Positions 26,901 through 35,076 of a DNA stretch of 64,000 bases are shown here, piece after piece. A program made the position numbers and the translations under genes. The notes below the pieces were generated by a model that was given only the letters and a program-made list of their open reading frames with translations, was not told the DNA's origin and did no database searches. The number at the start of each line of letters is the position of its first letter. Positions within the stretch are counted from its first letter, which is position 1. This DNA is from Verrucomicrobiota bacterium (GTDB taxonomy: Bacteria > Verrucomicrobiota > Kiritimatiellia > CAIVKH01), in NCBI GenBank assembly GCA_024233345.1, contig JACKPT010000008.1:62001-126000 (forward strand), written 5' to 3'.

Positions 26901-27770
26901 CGCGTGCGCCACCCCGAAATCGATGAGCTTCACCGTGCCGTCAGGAAGCAGGATAATGTTCGAAGGTTTGATGTCCCGGTGGACAATTCCCTGGTCAAAC
27001 GCCGCCTGTAATCCCTGGAGGGCCTGATCGAGTATTTCCCGGGCCCGCTCCCAGGGCATTCCCCGGGGATGGTCGGCGACCCACTGCTTCAAGGTGGTGC
27101 CCTCGAGATACTCCATCACCAGTCCACGGCGCAGCCCCCCCCACTCATCCTCGATATCCACGGTATCGATGCAGCGGACAATATTGTGATGGTCGAGTGA
27201 CTTGAGAATGGACACCTCGCTGTAAAAGCGCCGGTCACCATCCTCCTCATGGCCGGCGGCCTTGAACAACTTGACCGCGACCACATCCCCGGTTTCCCGA
27301 TGGCGGGCTTTATAGATAACCGCCTGGCCACCATCCGATATTTTATCGAGCAGGGTATAGGGGCCTGCCTGTTGGGGACCGCCCCGGCCCAGGCCGGCCG
27401 CGACCTGTTTGTCGGCAACAAAGCGGGTGGCTGCGGTGGGCGGATTATCCGGCTCTACATCCGCCTCATCGGTCTCCTCAAACAGCAATACCCCGGAAAC
27501 CTCGCCAAAGGCCACCTGGTCATTGGCCTCCAATCGCACCGCGTCCTCAATCACCACGCCATTCCGGGTCACCGGGGCATCGGACTGGGGAGTCAGGGTT
27601 GGTATCTGATTGTCATCAATTTCGATCAAGGCATGCAGCGGCGCGACCGAGGAATCGTCAAAACGGATTTCCACATCATCGCGGGTTCCGATGCGGCAGA
27701 CACCCCTCGGCAGAATGAACTGCAGGGGTTCATCCGATGTGCCATCAACCTGGAGCAGCCATTCCTTCAT
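23991..27770 (-). CDS. FHA-double Ser/Thr kinase-TM-FGE-like fusion protein
   Basis: The protein has 1259 residues. Residues 1-100 resemble an FHA domain (GVCRIGTRDDVEIRFDDSSV). Kinase 1 (about 138-410) has Lys167 in VAVKLF, HRDIKPSN with Asp266, DFG at 284 and an APE motif, but its Gly loop is atypical (ISDGGQAVIY). Kinase 2 (about 421-695) has a canonical loop (GLGAGAFGEVYKA), Lys450, HRDIKPAN with Asp548, and DLG in place of DFG at 568. A Pro/Ala linker and membrane helix (735-756) lead to an extracytoplasmic half whose last 180 residues match the formylglycine-generating-enzyme/SUMF1-like fold (EFCNWMSLRAGLLPLY, IGFRLPSVEEWVLAARYG, GFRDLCGNVAEICM, then GFRV). The gene follows the PP2C gene after 10 bases. 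Confidence 0.9.
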   Translation of the reverse strand: MKEWLLQVDGTSDEPLQFILPRGVCRIGTRDDVEIRFDDSSVAPLHALIEIDDNQIPTLTPQSDAPVTRNGVVIEDAVRLEANDQVAFGEVSGVLLFEETDEADVEPDNPPTAATRFVADKQVAAGLGRGGPQQAGPYTLLDKISDGGQAVIYKARHRETGDVVAVKLFKAAGHEEDGDRRFYSEVSILKSLDHHNIVRCIDTVDIEDEWGGLRRGLVMEYLEGTTLKQWVADHPRGMPWERAREILDQALQGLQAAFDQGIVHRDIKPSNIILLPDGTVKLIDFGVAHAEEEESQTKTGMLGSFDYMAPEFAVADTAFHGDVVSDIFGLFVCFYEMLTGRLPYPKFGERADLEYLSRWKTKAPPVSHAPIVFRVVAHLSKFVDRGLSVDRENRFQSYAEVREELKSLSYRLITHEGKDQYELLDGLGAGAFGEVYKARRKSDGMLVAIKRLFPDRSGEKFVKEAKVLAKSRHPGIVEYQDFFQSGGDARTASYFLVMDYLDGMPGCSLRDRIKDNPAGLPLAEVIPMFLRYTAALGHLHFEGIIHRDIKPANLYAPAGKPENACIMDLGVARDLTGTKTTGNVPGSWDFMAPELLIENARGAPRSDLFALGLSLYEAITGGPAMPRLPRDDREAYPELLARANGTSKHTIGFSDSVFEVYPELASLVKRMCSRSPSERPNDAHVVYEELLKLGSERFKLDHDAWAAAAPPALPEAPVEDLPEIKAVGETSKSRTPVVLALLILLAAAGGGGWWWLQQQKQAKPQPQVAPATPAESVTAPVVYAPSTELEPEPEPVAKPVPQPEPPPVAQTAAPDPIQEEALRLVRQIEVLHRLYPVSYGYDSFQRDIHQRIREMDGHLRAVTEPRVLTQASVLRELQRFWLKMAEYAVSESLGRKDRYFHAITRESVYHAVSMTADTSTKKIDWQATAAKQAKEWLDALPDGSLVGDWPLLGASALTWNTSGAGFLDVLFASPAGQSMRAKTLPRGLTVTLQSKNSEGKIFRSLELAMPLVPDWADAKGQSGQPFYLMEIEAPIEALRIYRDDARQNPDPEGKWFSGQVDFERTQGEPTRPYQTVGMEEAVEFCNWMSLRAGLLPLYQKDESGTWTLLPDRIGFRLPSVEEWVLAARYGFDLEPQPGNQSWERMKNGLTGDGLVYFLYKDQPRSSAQSPVYPLGFRDLCGNVAEICMEIPVGPEPGKAVAPAWVTKGGHAGSKAAAAVLPEFRPARLDEPGGMVGFRVLLPVPFSRADVTRVVPQPME

Positions 27771-27780
27771 GAAGATCCGC

Positions 27781-29766
27781 TCACAATGCTCCCTGTTGAA
27801 TGGACTTCCAGGCCGGAACAGAAACCACCGAGCGGATCAAATCCGCCTGGGCAGTCCGGCCATCCGAGGTTTCATGGAGGCCCTTGCGGACATTCACCAC
27901 AAACTGGTCTTTATTTTGCAGCAGGGTCCGTCCGGCCTCATCCTGAAGGGGGTTGATGGCCAGTCCCGGAACCGCTTCCAGGTAAACGGCCAAGGATTCA
28001 AACAGGGCCTCGATGCCATCCTCCATGGGACGCAGCAGGGTTTCGGTGAGACTGCGCAATTCCGGAACCCCCACCGGCAGCTCCCGGTTGTTTTCCAGCC
28101 AACGGTTCAGACTTTGAGCCAGCGCGGCCACTTCCGCCCGCCGGGCCGCCAGAGACTCCCCCGGGGGGATGTAACCGAGCGCCCGGAGTTTCAGCACCTC
28201 CTCCGTGGCCTCCAGGTCCGACCCGAAGGCTGCCAGCACCAGCATGGTTTCCCCGATGTAGGATTCTATTTCCCGGAAGAGATAGTCCTGATAGAGGCGG
28301 CGAACTTTTGCATAGCGGTTAGCGGCCTGGTCCGGTTGGTCCGACCATGCGCCCACCGGCGGGACCAGAACCTTGTCAGACCACAAGCCGATGGTTCGGC
28401 GGAGGTCATCCCCCATCATCATCAGCTCCGCCTTGGCCTCATCGGGTCGGCGGCGCGCCTCCGACCACTCTGAAAACCAGGCCCGGCCTGCGGCGGCCTT
28501 GCCGTCGCCCAGCTCGGTTCGCACCGCCTCCTCCTCCATTCCCTGGGCCCGCTCCATGCACAACCCCCAGGTGCCATTGGCGAGGGCGTCCTGGTAGAGA
28601 TCCCACAGGGTGCGGGCCGGTTCCACTGGCGGCGAGGAGGCCTCTGCCTCGACCGCGGGGGCGGGCGGCGGCACGGGTGCGGTGACCGGGGCAGCGGACG
28701 GCTCGGTTGACGTCGCGGATGGATCCGCCTCCTTCCCGCGACCCCCAACCAAAACGAGGATCAAGACGACCAGCAAAAGCCCGAGCGCGGCGATCAGGAG
28801 CCACCGCTTGTCCTGTCTTTTCGAGCGCATGGTGGCGCCGGTTGCCCCGGAAGAAATCGTCCCCGAGAGGGGCATGCGTTCACGGGTGCTGGTGTCGCTG
28901 AAACTTCGCCCCATGATCTCGGAATCTTCGGTGGATCGGTGATCCGGGTTGCGGCGGAAATCCGCAGCTTCGCGGGCGGAGTGAAGCGCGGTATCCTGGG
29001 TTTCCGCTTCCGACCCATCATCCAGATCGGCACTCTCTTCGGCTTCGAGAAGGATCACGGTAATGTTGTCCTTGCCACCGCCGTCCCTTGCCGCCTGGAT
29101 CAGGGCATCAGCCCGGTCTTCGATGCTCACCGGCCGCGACAAGATCTCCTGGATCTGGTTATCGCTGACCATCCGGTACAGCCCATCCGAGCAGATCATC
29201 AGAACATCCCCGCGATACAGAGAGATCGACGTTTCCTCGAGGCGTACCTTGTCGGCCAGACCGATCGCATTGGTGATGACATTGCGAAACAGTGCCGGCA
29301 CATCCTCATCCTTGCCCCCGGCATAGGATTCCGCCACCGAGTGATCCTTGGTCACCGCCTTGAGGTGGCCGTTGCGCTGCAGATAAAGCCGGCTGTCTCC
29401 GGCATGGAGGATGACCGCGCGGTCACTGCGGCGCGGGTCGAGGGCCATGACCACCAGGGTGGTTCCCGACCCCACCACCCCCTGCCGCTCCGCCCACTGG
29501 CGGATATCGCGACTGCTTTCATCCACCGCGTTGTGGAGAGCGGCCAGACGTTCTTCAAGGGTGTTGGTCGGCTCAAAAAAACCGGCGGCCCGCTGGATGA
29601 TGTCCAGGGTGGTGTGGCTGGCATACTCCCCGCCGGCGACCCCGCCCATCCCGTCGGCCACCGCATACAACCCCTGCTCTGGAACCAGCAACAGGGCATC
29701 TTCGTTATTTTTGCGGACGAGTCCGGGGTCGGTTCTGCCTGCGGAGCGATAGGCCGTCGTACTCAT
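27781..29766 (-). CDS. PP2C-family Ser/Thr phosphatase with membrane-anchored C-terminal domain
   Basis: The protein has 661 residues. The PP2C domain (1-240) is complete: KNNEDALLLV, LYAVADGMGGVAGGEYASHT, GSGTTLVVMALDP, VILHAGDSRLYLQ, ICSDGLYRMVSDNQ and GGGKDNITVILLEAEE. After a disordered linker comes a membrane helix (321-341, LLIAALGLLLVVLILVLVGG), then a Pro/Ala stretch and about 290 mostly helical residues outside the membrane that I do not recognise. It is the natural opponent of the double kinase encoded next to it. Its start ATG 29766 overlaps the stop of the ATPase gene (ATGA), indicating coupled translation. Confidence 0.92.
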   Translation of the reverse strand: MSTTAYRSAGRTDPGLVRKNNEDALLLVPEQGLYAVADGMGGVAGGEYASHTTLDIIQRAAGFFEPTNTLEERLAALHNAVDESSRDIRQWAERQGVVGSGTTLVVMALDPRRSDRAVILHAGDSRLYLQRNGHLKAVTKDHSVAESYAGGKDEDVPALFRNVITNAIGLADKVRLEETSISLYRGDVLMICSDGLYRMVSDNQIQEILSRPVSIEDRADALIQAARDGGGKDNITVILLEAEESADLDDGSEAETQDTALHSAREAADFRRNPDHRSTEDSEIMGRSFSDTSTRERMPLSGTISSGATGATMRSKRQDKRWLLIAALGLLLVVLILVLVGGRGKEADPSATSTEPSAAPVTAPVPPPAPAVEAEASSPPVEPARTLWDLYQDALANGTWGLCMERAQGMEEEAVRTELGDGKAAAGRAWFSEWSEARRRPDEAKAELMMMGDDLRRTIGLWSDKVLVPPVGAWSDQPDQAANRYAKVRRLYQDYLFREIESYIGETMLVLAAFGSDLEATEEVLKLRALGYIPPGESLAARRAEVAALAQSLNRWLENNRELPVGVPELRSLTETLLRPMEDGIEALFESLAVYLEAVPGLAINPLQDEAGRTLLQNKDQFVVNVRKGLHETSDGRTAQADLIRSVVSVPAWKSIQQGAL

Positions 29767-31244
29767 GATCCGGGCATCCTCCATCCGCGGCGCTTGGCCT
29801 CATCGGCAATCGCGGTTTTGACTCCGGTGAACTGGTGCGTGCCGACGATTTTGCCGTCCTTGTCAACCTCCTTCATCTCGAACCTATAGAGGTCCTGGAG
29901 GTAATACTCCCCGTCCTTTTTGCCCAGGACTTCGCTGATGTGGGTGATTTTACGCGAACCGTCAAACAGGCGGGCGGTCTGCACCACAACATGGACTGCG
30001 GTCGCCACCTGCTCCCGGAGCGCGACGAGGGGGATTTCCACCCCGCCGAGCAGGACACAGGTTTCCAGGCGCATCAAGGCATCGCGGGGGGAGTTGGCAT
30101 GGATGGTCGACATGCTCCCGTCATGGCCGGTGTTCATGGCTTGAAGCAGGTCGATGGCCTCCCCGCCGCGGATTTCCCCGACCACCAACCGGTCCGGACG
30201 CAAACGCAACGCCGAGTGAACGAGATCGCGAATTGTCACCTCACCCTTGCCATGCTCATCCGGCTTGCGGGTTTCAAAGTAAACCACATGCTCCTGTTGC
30301 AACTGAAGTTCGCTGGCATCTTCGAGAACCAGGACCCGTCCGTCCGACTCGATAAAACTGCTGAGCATGTTCAGCACCGACGTTTTCCCCGAGGAGGTGG
30401 CTCCGGACACGATGATATTCTTGTGCAACTTCACCAGCAGCTCGATCAGCTCTACCCCGGGCTGATCAATGCTCCCGAACTGAACGAGCTTGTCCGGCGT
30501 CAACCGGTCCTTGCGAAACTTGCGGATGGCCACCGTGGTGCCGTTCCGGGCCAGCGGAGGAATGATCGCGTGGACCCGGGATCCGTCGGGAAGCCGGGCG
30601 TCGAGGCGGGGGTGATCGCGGTTGATGAATCGACCGATGTGACGGGCCACATTCTGCACCGCGGCCTGCAGCGACCGCTCGCCGGAAAACCCGGCCTCAA
30701 TTTTTTGCACCTTGCCATTGAGCTCGATATAGATCGAGGTTGGGCCATTGATCATGATTTCCGATACATCATCGTTGTCGAGATACTCCCGCACCGGCCC
30801 GAAAAAGAGCTTCAAATAGGCGGCGGGAGTCATTTCCTCGGCCTTCGGCGCAGTCAACTGCTGATCCGCAGCTTCTTTTGCCCGGCGCTCCTCGGCCTGT
30901 TTGGCCTTGGCCTCTGCGGCCATCTTGACCCGCAATTCATCCGGGTCCACATAGGCTTCGATCACCAGGGTATAGGCGGCGGCCTGGATGCGGTCCTTGG
31001 CCGGCACCACATCCAGAATGGCATCGATCGGCCGGCCGTTCAGTTGGAAGTGGCCGGGGGAGCGGGTGCTCTGGACCTTCAGCGATCCATCAAAATCCCG
31101 CAGGATGGCGATTTCCGGCCCCGCCTCTTCGCTGGGGTCGAGGGGGATATGAGAATCGTCACGGAATCCGACCCGGACCGGCATTTCCTCAAACTCGAAC
31201 ATGCGGCGGGGTCCTTTTCCCGACTGACAGGATATCCGGATCAT
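29763..31244 (-). CDS. second CpaF/TadA-like secretion ATPase with degenerate FHA-like N-terminus
   Basis: The protein has 493 residues. The C-terminal 350 residues are a type II/IV secretion ATPase of the CpaF family: VSEIMINGPTSIYIELNGKV, Walker A GATSSGKTS (281-289), LVLEDASELQLQQEHVVYFE (Asp box), RLVVGEIRGGEA (Walker B) and TGHDGSMSTIHANSPRDAL (His box). The N-terminal 100 residues have FHA-like strands (VRVGFRDDSHIPLD, GHFQLNGRPI) but lack the Ser-x-x-His phosphopeptide motif. A charged Lys/Ala/Glu helix links the two parts. It heads the leftward operon, divergent from the flp pilin gene. ATG 31244 has AAGGAG seven bases upstream. Confidence 0.92.
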   Translation of the reverse strand: MIRISCQSGKGPRRMFEFEEMPVRVGFRDDSHIPLDPSEEAGPEIAILRDFDGSLKVQSTRSPGHFQLNGRPIDAILDVVPAKDRIQAAAYTLVIEAYVDPDELRVKMAAEAKAKQAEERRAKEAADQQLTAPKAEEMTPAAYLKLFFGPVREYLDNDDVSEIMINGPTSIYIELNGKVQKIEAGFSGERSLQAAVQNVARHIGRFINRDHPRLDARLPDGSRVHAIIPPLARNGTTVAIRKFRKDRLTPDKLVQFGSIDQPGVELIELLVKLHKNIIVSGATSSGKTSVLNMLSSFIESDGRVLVLEDASELQLQQEHVVYFETRKPDEHGKGEVTIRDLVHSALRLRPDRLVVGEIRGGEAIDLLQAMNTGHDGSMSTIHANSPRDALMRLETCVLLGGVEIPLVALREQVATAVHVVVQTARLFDGSRKITHISEVLGKKDGEYYLQDLYRFEMKEVDKDGKIVGTHQFTGVKTAIADEAKRRGWRMPGS

Positions 31245-31368
31245 GATCGGCTCCTTCGGGCTGATGCCCGCCACTCAACAATCTTGTTTACGCGAGACCT
31301 CACTTGCAGTAGGATCATTGTTGGATAGGGAAAGGTCAATTCTGAAACTCCAAAAGGAGGGATATGCC
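31245..31368. promoter_or_regulatory. divergent intergenic region between the two pilus operons
   Basis: These 124 bases must hold the promoters of both the ATPase-phosphatase-kinase operon and the pilin operon. A seven-base inverted pair, CAACAAT (31276-31282) and ATTGTTG (31317-31323), could be an operator, but it may be chance. I see no convincing -35/-10 pair. A strong AAAAGGAGG ribosome site (31352-31360) precedes the pilin start. Confidence 0.4.
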
Positions 31369-31629
31369 ATGATGAACATGAATCGAAGCAAGTCCGGTCA
31401 AGGAATGACCGAGTATATCATCATCATTGCCATTGTTGCCGTGGCCGCACTGCTGGTCACCGCGATGTTTGGCAAACAGATCAAGAACACGCTCGGTAAG
31501 ATCACTGGCGCCATGGGCGGACAGGACACCGAATCCATCGGAAATGTCACCATTCAGGAATCCGCACTGCAACGGGATACCATGGGCACTTTCGATGACG
31601 TGGCTCTGGAAGACATTACCGAAGAGTAA
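31369..31629 (+). CDS. Flp-type pilin
   Basis: This is the 86-residue major pilin of a Tad/Flp system. The short basic leader ends at Gly in SKSGQGMTEYIIIIAIVAVA. The expected prepilin-peptidase cut after that Gly places Glu at +5 and Tyr at +6, the Flp signature, before a 20-residue hydrophobic helix. The mature C-terminus is acidic and longer than in the smallest Flp pilins. A strong AAAAGGAGG ribosome site lies eight bases upstream of ATG 31369, fitting high expression. A GC-rich stem-loop follows the stop. No TadV-type prepilin peptidase is in the window. Confidence 0.88.
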   Translation: MMNMNRSKSGQGMTEYIIIIAIVAVAALLVTAMFGKQIKNTLGKITGAMGGQDTESIGNVTIQESALQRDTMGTFDDVALEDITEE

Positions 31630-31635
31630 TTGATC

Positions 31636-31651
31636 GGGCCGCCCCCGGCCC
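31636..31651 (+). other. GC-rich stem-loop between pilin and cpaB genes
   Basis: GGGCCG (31636-31641) pairs with CGGCCC (31646-31651) around a CCCC loop. There is no T-tract. It could act as a partial terminator or mRNA-stabilising hairpin that keeps pilin message above the assembly genes, but this is inference. Confidence 0.35.
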
Positions 31652-31670
31652 CTGACCAAAGGATTTTCGA

Positions 31671-32477
31671 TTGAAAAATCGCCTTGCCTTGATTGCCGCG
31701 CTGTTGCTCGGCATTCTGGCCATTCTGGCCATCCGTTCCTACGTACAGCGCGTGGAGCGCGAAGCCACCGCAAGACTCAAGGGGTCTCCGGTGGTTGCTG
31801 CCCGATCTGATCTGGAGGAGGGAGAAGAAATCACCCTGGAAGCGGTCTTCCCGAAGGAGGTCCCGGAACAGTTCATTCCCCCGCAAGCCATTCGCGGCAG
31901 CATGGAGCTGAAACAGATCATCGGGCGCAAGGTCCGGGTTCCCATTCGGGCCGGACAATTGATTTTGTGGTCGGATTTGTCCAGCGAGCGGCGCGGAGGC
32001 CTCTCCACCCTGATTCCGGATAATGAAGGGGCCTTCACCATCAACATTTCCCGCGGCATCAATACCAGCCTGATTCAGCCCAATGACCGGATTGATATCC
32101 TCGCTTCGTTTGCCGCCCCCGCTGAAGCCGGGGGGTCCGGCGCGGCCTGGCGGGATGCTTCGGATGTCGTCAATGTCGTTTTACTGCAGAATGTCACCAT
32201 TCTTGCGGTCGGCCAGCAATATGGCGGAGGCCCGGTCCAGCGCGAGCAGGGTGGTGGCGGCGGCGGCTCCCTGACCCTTTCGGTAACCCTTCCCGAAGCG
32301 CAGTTGCTGATGTTTGCCTCCCAGCATGGTGAACTGGGCGGCATGCTCCGGCCGGAAGGATCGCTCAACGTCATTCCGCGCGCGGATCTGCCGAGGGTGA
32401 CGTTCGAGGAAATTGAAAAGATCATCGGGGATCTGGATCAGCGCCGCGATCAGCGGACGATGCAGTTCAACCGCTGA
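31671..32477 (+). CDS. cpaB: Flp pilus assembly protein CpaB/RcpC
   Basis: This 268-residue protein has an N-terminal membrane helix (LALIAALLLGILAILAI) and a periplasmic part with an SAF-type beta-clip domain (SPVVAARSDLEEGEEITLEA, IIGRKVRVPIRAGQLILWSD) followed by the RcpC domain (FTINISRGINTSLIQPNDRI). In Tad systems CpaB/RcpC sits in the periplasm and helps assemble the outer-membrane channel. The start is TTG 31671 with an AAAGGA ribosome site; no in-frame ATG is near. It lies 41 bases after the pilin gene and 130 bases before the FHA-ATPase gene. Confidence 0.9.
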   Translation: MKNRLALIAALLLGILAILAIRSYVQRVEREATARLKGSPVVAARSDLEEGEEITLEAVFPKEVPEQFIPPQAIRGSMELKQIIGRKVRVPIRAGQLILWSDLSSERRGGLSTLIPDNEGAFTINISRGINTSLIQPNDRIDILASFAAPAEAGGSGAAWRDASDVVNVVLLQNVTILAVGQQYGGGPVQREQGGGGGGSLTLSVTLPEAQLLMFASQHGELGGMLRPEGSLNVIPRADLPRVTFEEIEKIIGDLDQRRDQRTMQFNR

Positions 32478-32607
32478 CCCGCGCAAATCAAGCCGATGCA
32501 TGCGGCTACCCGATCACCGGGCGGGGTGACGTTGTGCCGCATCACGGAACAAAGGTCGGCACTGTGTGCCGGCGTTGTGGATGAATAGACGGAGGTAGCG
32601 AAGCAGG

Positions 32608-34209
32608 ATGGCTTTTGTCATCATCAACGGGGGTGGCTTTCGGGACGATCACGTGGAAATCAAGGGGGGGCGCCTGACGTTTGGCCGCTCCTTGGATTGT
32701 GATGTGATTCTCCGCGATGAGGACGTCTCCTCCCGGCACGCCCAGATCATCCGGAACCAGAATGTCTACTGGCTGCAGGATCTTGGCAGCACCAACGGCA
32801 CCTGGATCAAGGACAGCAAGGTTCTCCAGCAGGCCCTCGAAACCGGCGACCAGATGGTCATCGGGAAGTACAAAATCACGTTTTCCGATTCCGAAGGGTT
32901 TGTGCAGACCCGGGACGCCGCTACCGTGGAGGACATCCGCCGCTCCCTGCACGATCAGTTGATCTCCGAACTGAACCTCAAGCGCCTGTCGATGAGCGAA
33001 ATGGCCGATGCCTCGCTCCGCAAAAAGACCAGTGATGTTCTCGACCGTCTGCTCCACGCCAAACGCCGGGATATTCCCCGGGAATTTGACCTGAAGGAAA
33101 TTAAAAAGGCCGTCCTCGATGCCGCCCTCGGTCTCGGGCCGCTCGAAGACCTGTTGTCCGATCCGGAAGTCACGGAAATCATGGTCAACGGCCCCAGCAA
33201 GATCTATGTGGAGCGAAAGGGCCGGCTGGAACTCTCAACCAAATCTTTCCTGAGCAAGCAGGAAATCCTGACCGCGATCGAACGGGTGGTCGGACCACTC
33301 GGTCGGCGCATCGATGAATCCAGCCCGATGGTGGACGCCCGGCTGGCCGACGGCTCCCGGGTGAATGCGATCATCCCTCCCCTCGCCCTCGACAGCCCCA
33401 CGGTGACCATCCGGAAATTTCCCGACCGACGGTTTACGGCCCAGGACTATCTGAACTACCGAAGCATGACCGAGGGCATGGTGGAATTTCTGCGCTTTTG
33501 TGTGCTGGGAGCCTGCAATGTCATCATCTCCGGAGGCACCGGAACCGGTAAAACCACACTTCTGAATGTGATGTCCTCGTTTATTCCCGGCGGCGACCGG
33601 ATCATCACGATCGAGGATTCGGCAGAATTACAGCTTCCCCAGGAGCATGTTGTCCGGCTGGAAACCCGCCCCCCCAACATCGAGGGCAAGGGTGAAGTCG
33701 CCATCCGAGACCTGGTTCGTAACGCCCTGCGTATGCGGCCCAATCGCATTGTGGTCGGGGAGTGTCGTGGCGGTGAGGCCCTCGACATGCTCCAAGCCAT
33801 GAATACCGGCCACGACGGTTCCATGACGACAGTGCATGCCAACTCCCCCCCCGATGCCCTCCGGCGGCTGGAGAACCTGGTGCTGATGTCGGGCATGGAC
33901 CTGCCCATCAAGGCCATTCGCGAGCTGATTTTTTCTGCGGTGGACCTGATCGTGCAGATCTCCCGGTTCCCCGATGGCTCGCGCAAAATCACCGCGATCT
34001 CCGAAGTCGCGGAAATGTACGAGGGAGACATCCTGCTCAACGAGCTGTTTACCTTCCAGCGGACGGGATTGACCGCAGACGGCCGCACCGCCGGCCACCA
34101 TACGGCCACCGGCATTATTCCCAGCTTCTTTGAAGAAATGAAAGAGGCCGGTTTTGGCATCGACATGGCGGTGTTTGTACCCTCGGAAGAGGAGCAGCCG
34201 GGGGCATGA
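32608..34209 (+). CDS. cpaF: FHA-CpaF fusion: Tad pilus assembly ATPase
   Basis: The protein has 533 residues. Residues 1-95 are a well-formed FHA domain: LTFGRSLDCDVILRDEDVSS, then SRHAQII and LQDLGSTNGTWI, with the Gly-Arg, Ser-x-x-His and Asn-Gly signature that binds phosphothreonine peptides. Residues 130-520 are a CpaF/TadA hexameric ATPase with EIMVNGPSKIYVERKGRLEL, Walker A GGTGTGKTT (309-317), IEDSAELQLPQEHVV, RIVVGECRGGEA and NTGHDGSMTTVHANSPPDAL. Standard CpaF has no FHA domain; the fusion suggests that assembly is gated by phosphorylation. Its stop overlaps the tadB start by four bases. Confidence 0.94.
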   Translation: MAFVIINGGGFRDDHVEIKGGRLTFGRSLDCDVILRDEDVSSRHAQIIRNQNVYWLQDLGSTNGTWIKDSKVLQQALETGDQMVIGKYKITFSDSEGFVQTRDAATVEDIRRSLHDQLISELNLKRLSMSEMADASLRKKTSDVLDRLLHAKRRDIPREFDLKEIKKAVLDAALGLGPLEDLLSDPEVTEIMVNGPSKIYVERKGRLELSTKSFLSKQEILTAIERVVGPLGRRIDESSPMVDARLADGSRVNAIIPPLALDSPTVTIRKFPDRRFTAQDYLNYRSMTEGMVEFLRFCVLGACNVIISGGTGTGKTTLLNVMSSFIPGGDRIITIEDSAELQLPQEHVVRLETRPPNIEGKGEVAIRDLVRNALRMRPNRIVVGECRGGEALDMLQAMNTGHDGSMTTVHANSPPDALRRLENLVLMSGMDLPIKAIRELIFSAVDLIVQISRFPDGSRKITAISEVAEMYEGDILLNELFTFQRTGLTADGRTAGHHTATGIIPSFFEEMKEAGFGIDMAVFVPSEEEQPGA

Positions 34210-35069
34210 TCTATCTCGCCCTCATCATGACGTTTCTCGCGGTGATCCTCGCGTTCTACCTGATCTATATTCCCCTCAAGGAAAACATCCACCGCAGCTC
34301 GCGCGAATCCCGCGACCGCATCAACAAAGAGCTGGAGGAAATGTTTATCTTCCTCCCGTTCGAGAACTTTTTCATGGTCAAGCTCGGTCTCGGGGCCGGG
34401 GTGGGGATGCTCGGCTTTATTCTGTTTTCCACCGGCACCGCCATGGCTCCGTTTATTTCTGCGGGCCTTGGCGCACTCCTCGGCTTTTACCTTCCGGAAC
34501 TCTTCATCGCCTTCCTGCGGCGCCGGCGCCGGAAGCAGTTCAGTGAACAATTCATCGATGGGCTGGTGATGCTTTCCAATGGTTTGCGGGCTGGATTTAC
34601 CCTCCAACAGGCCATGGAGCTGCTGGTGGATGAAATGCCGGCCCCCCTGTCTCAGGAGTTTGAATTAATTCTCCGTGAATACCGTCTGGGGGTTGAAATT
34701 GACCAGGCCCTGCAGAATGCCGTGACGAGAACCAAGGACGAAGATCTCGACCTCGCCGTGTCCGCCATTGTCATCACCCGGCGCATGGGCGGCAACCTCG
34801 CGGAAATCTTCGAGCGGATTGTCAACATGGTGCGGGATCGAAAACTGCTGGGCGGTAAAGCCGCCGCCCTCACCGCGCAGGGGAAAATCCAGGCGCTCGT
34901 GGTGGGCGCCCTCCCCTATGGATTCGGCTTTATTCTGTTTCAAATCAATCCGGACATGCTCCGCCTGATGTGGACCACCATCCCCGGCTTTATCGGACTG
35001 GTCATCGTGGTCATCCTCGACCTGATCGGTTATCTCTGGGTCAAGAAAATCGCGGACGTGAAATATTGA
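34206..35069 (+). CDS. tadB: Tad pilus inner-membrane platform protein TadB
   Basis: This 287-residue polytopic protein carries the T2SSF/GspF domain: LVMLSNGLRAGFTLQQAMEL and ITRRMGGNLAEIFERIVNMV. It has an N-terminal membrane segment, a hydrophobic pair around residues 60-100 and a pair at the C-terminus. TadB with TadC forms the platform that the CpaF ATPase drives. ATG 34206 overlaps the cpaF stop, showing translational coupling; tadC begins seven bases downstream. Confidence 0.92.
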   Translation: MIYLALIMTFLAVILAFYLIYIPLKENIHRSSRESRDRINKELEEMFIFLPFENFFMVKLGLGAGVGMLGFILFSTGTAMAPFISAGLGALLGFYLPELFIAFLRRRRRKQFSEQFIDGLVMLSNGLRAGFTLQQAMELLVDEMPAPLSQEFELILREYRLGVEIDQALQNAVTRTKDEDLDLAVSAIVITRRMGGNLAEIFERIVNMVRDRKLLGGKAAALTAQGKIQALVVGALPYGFGFILFQINPDMLRLMWTTIPGFIGLVIVVILDLIGYLWVKKIADVKY

Positions 35070-35076
35070 GGCGATC

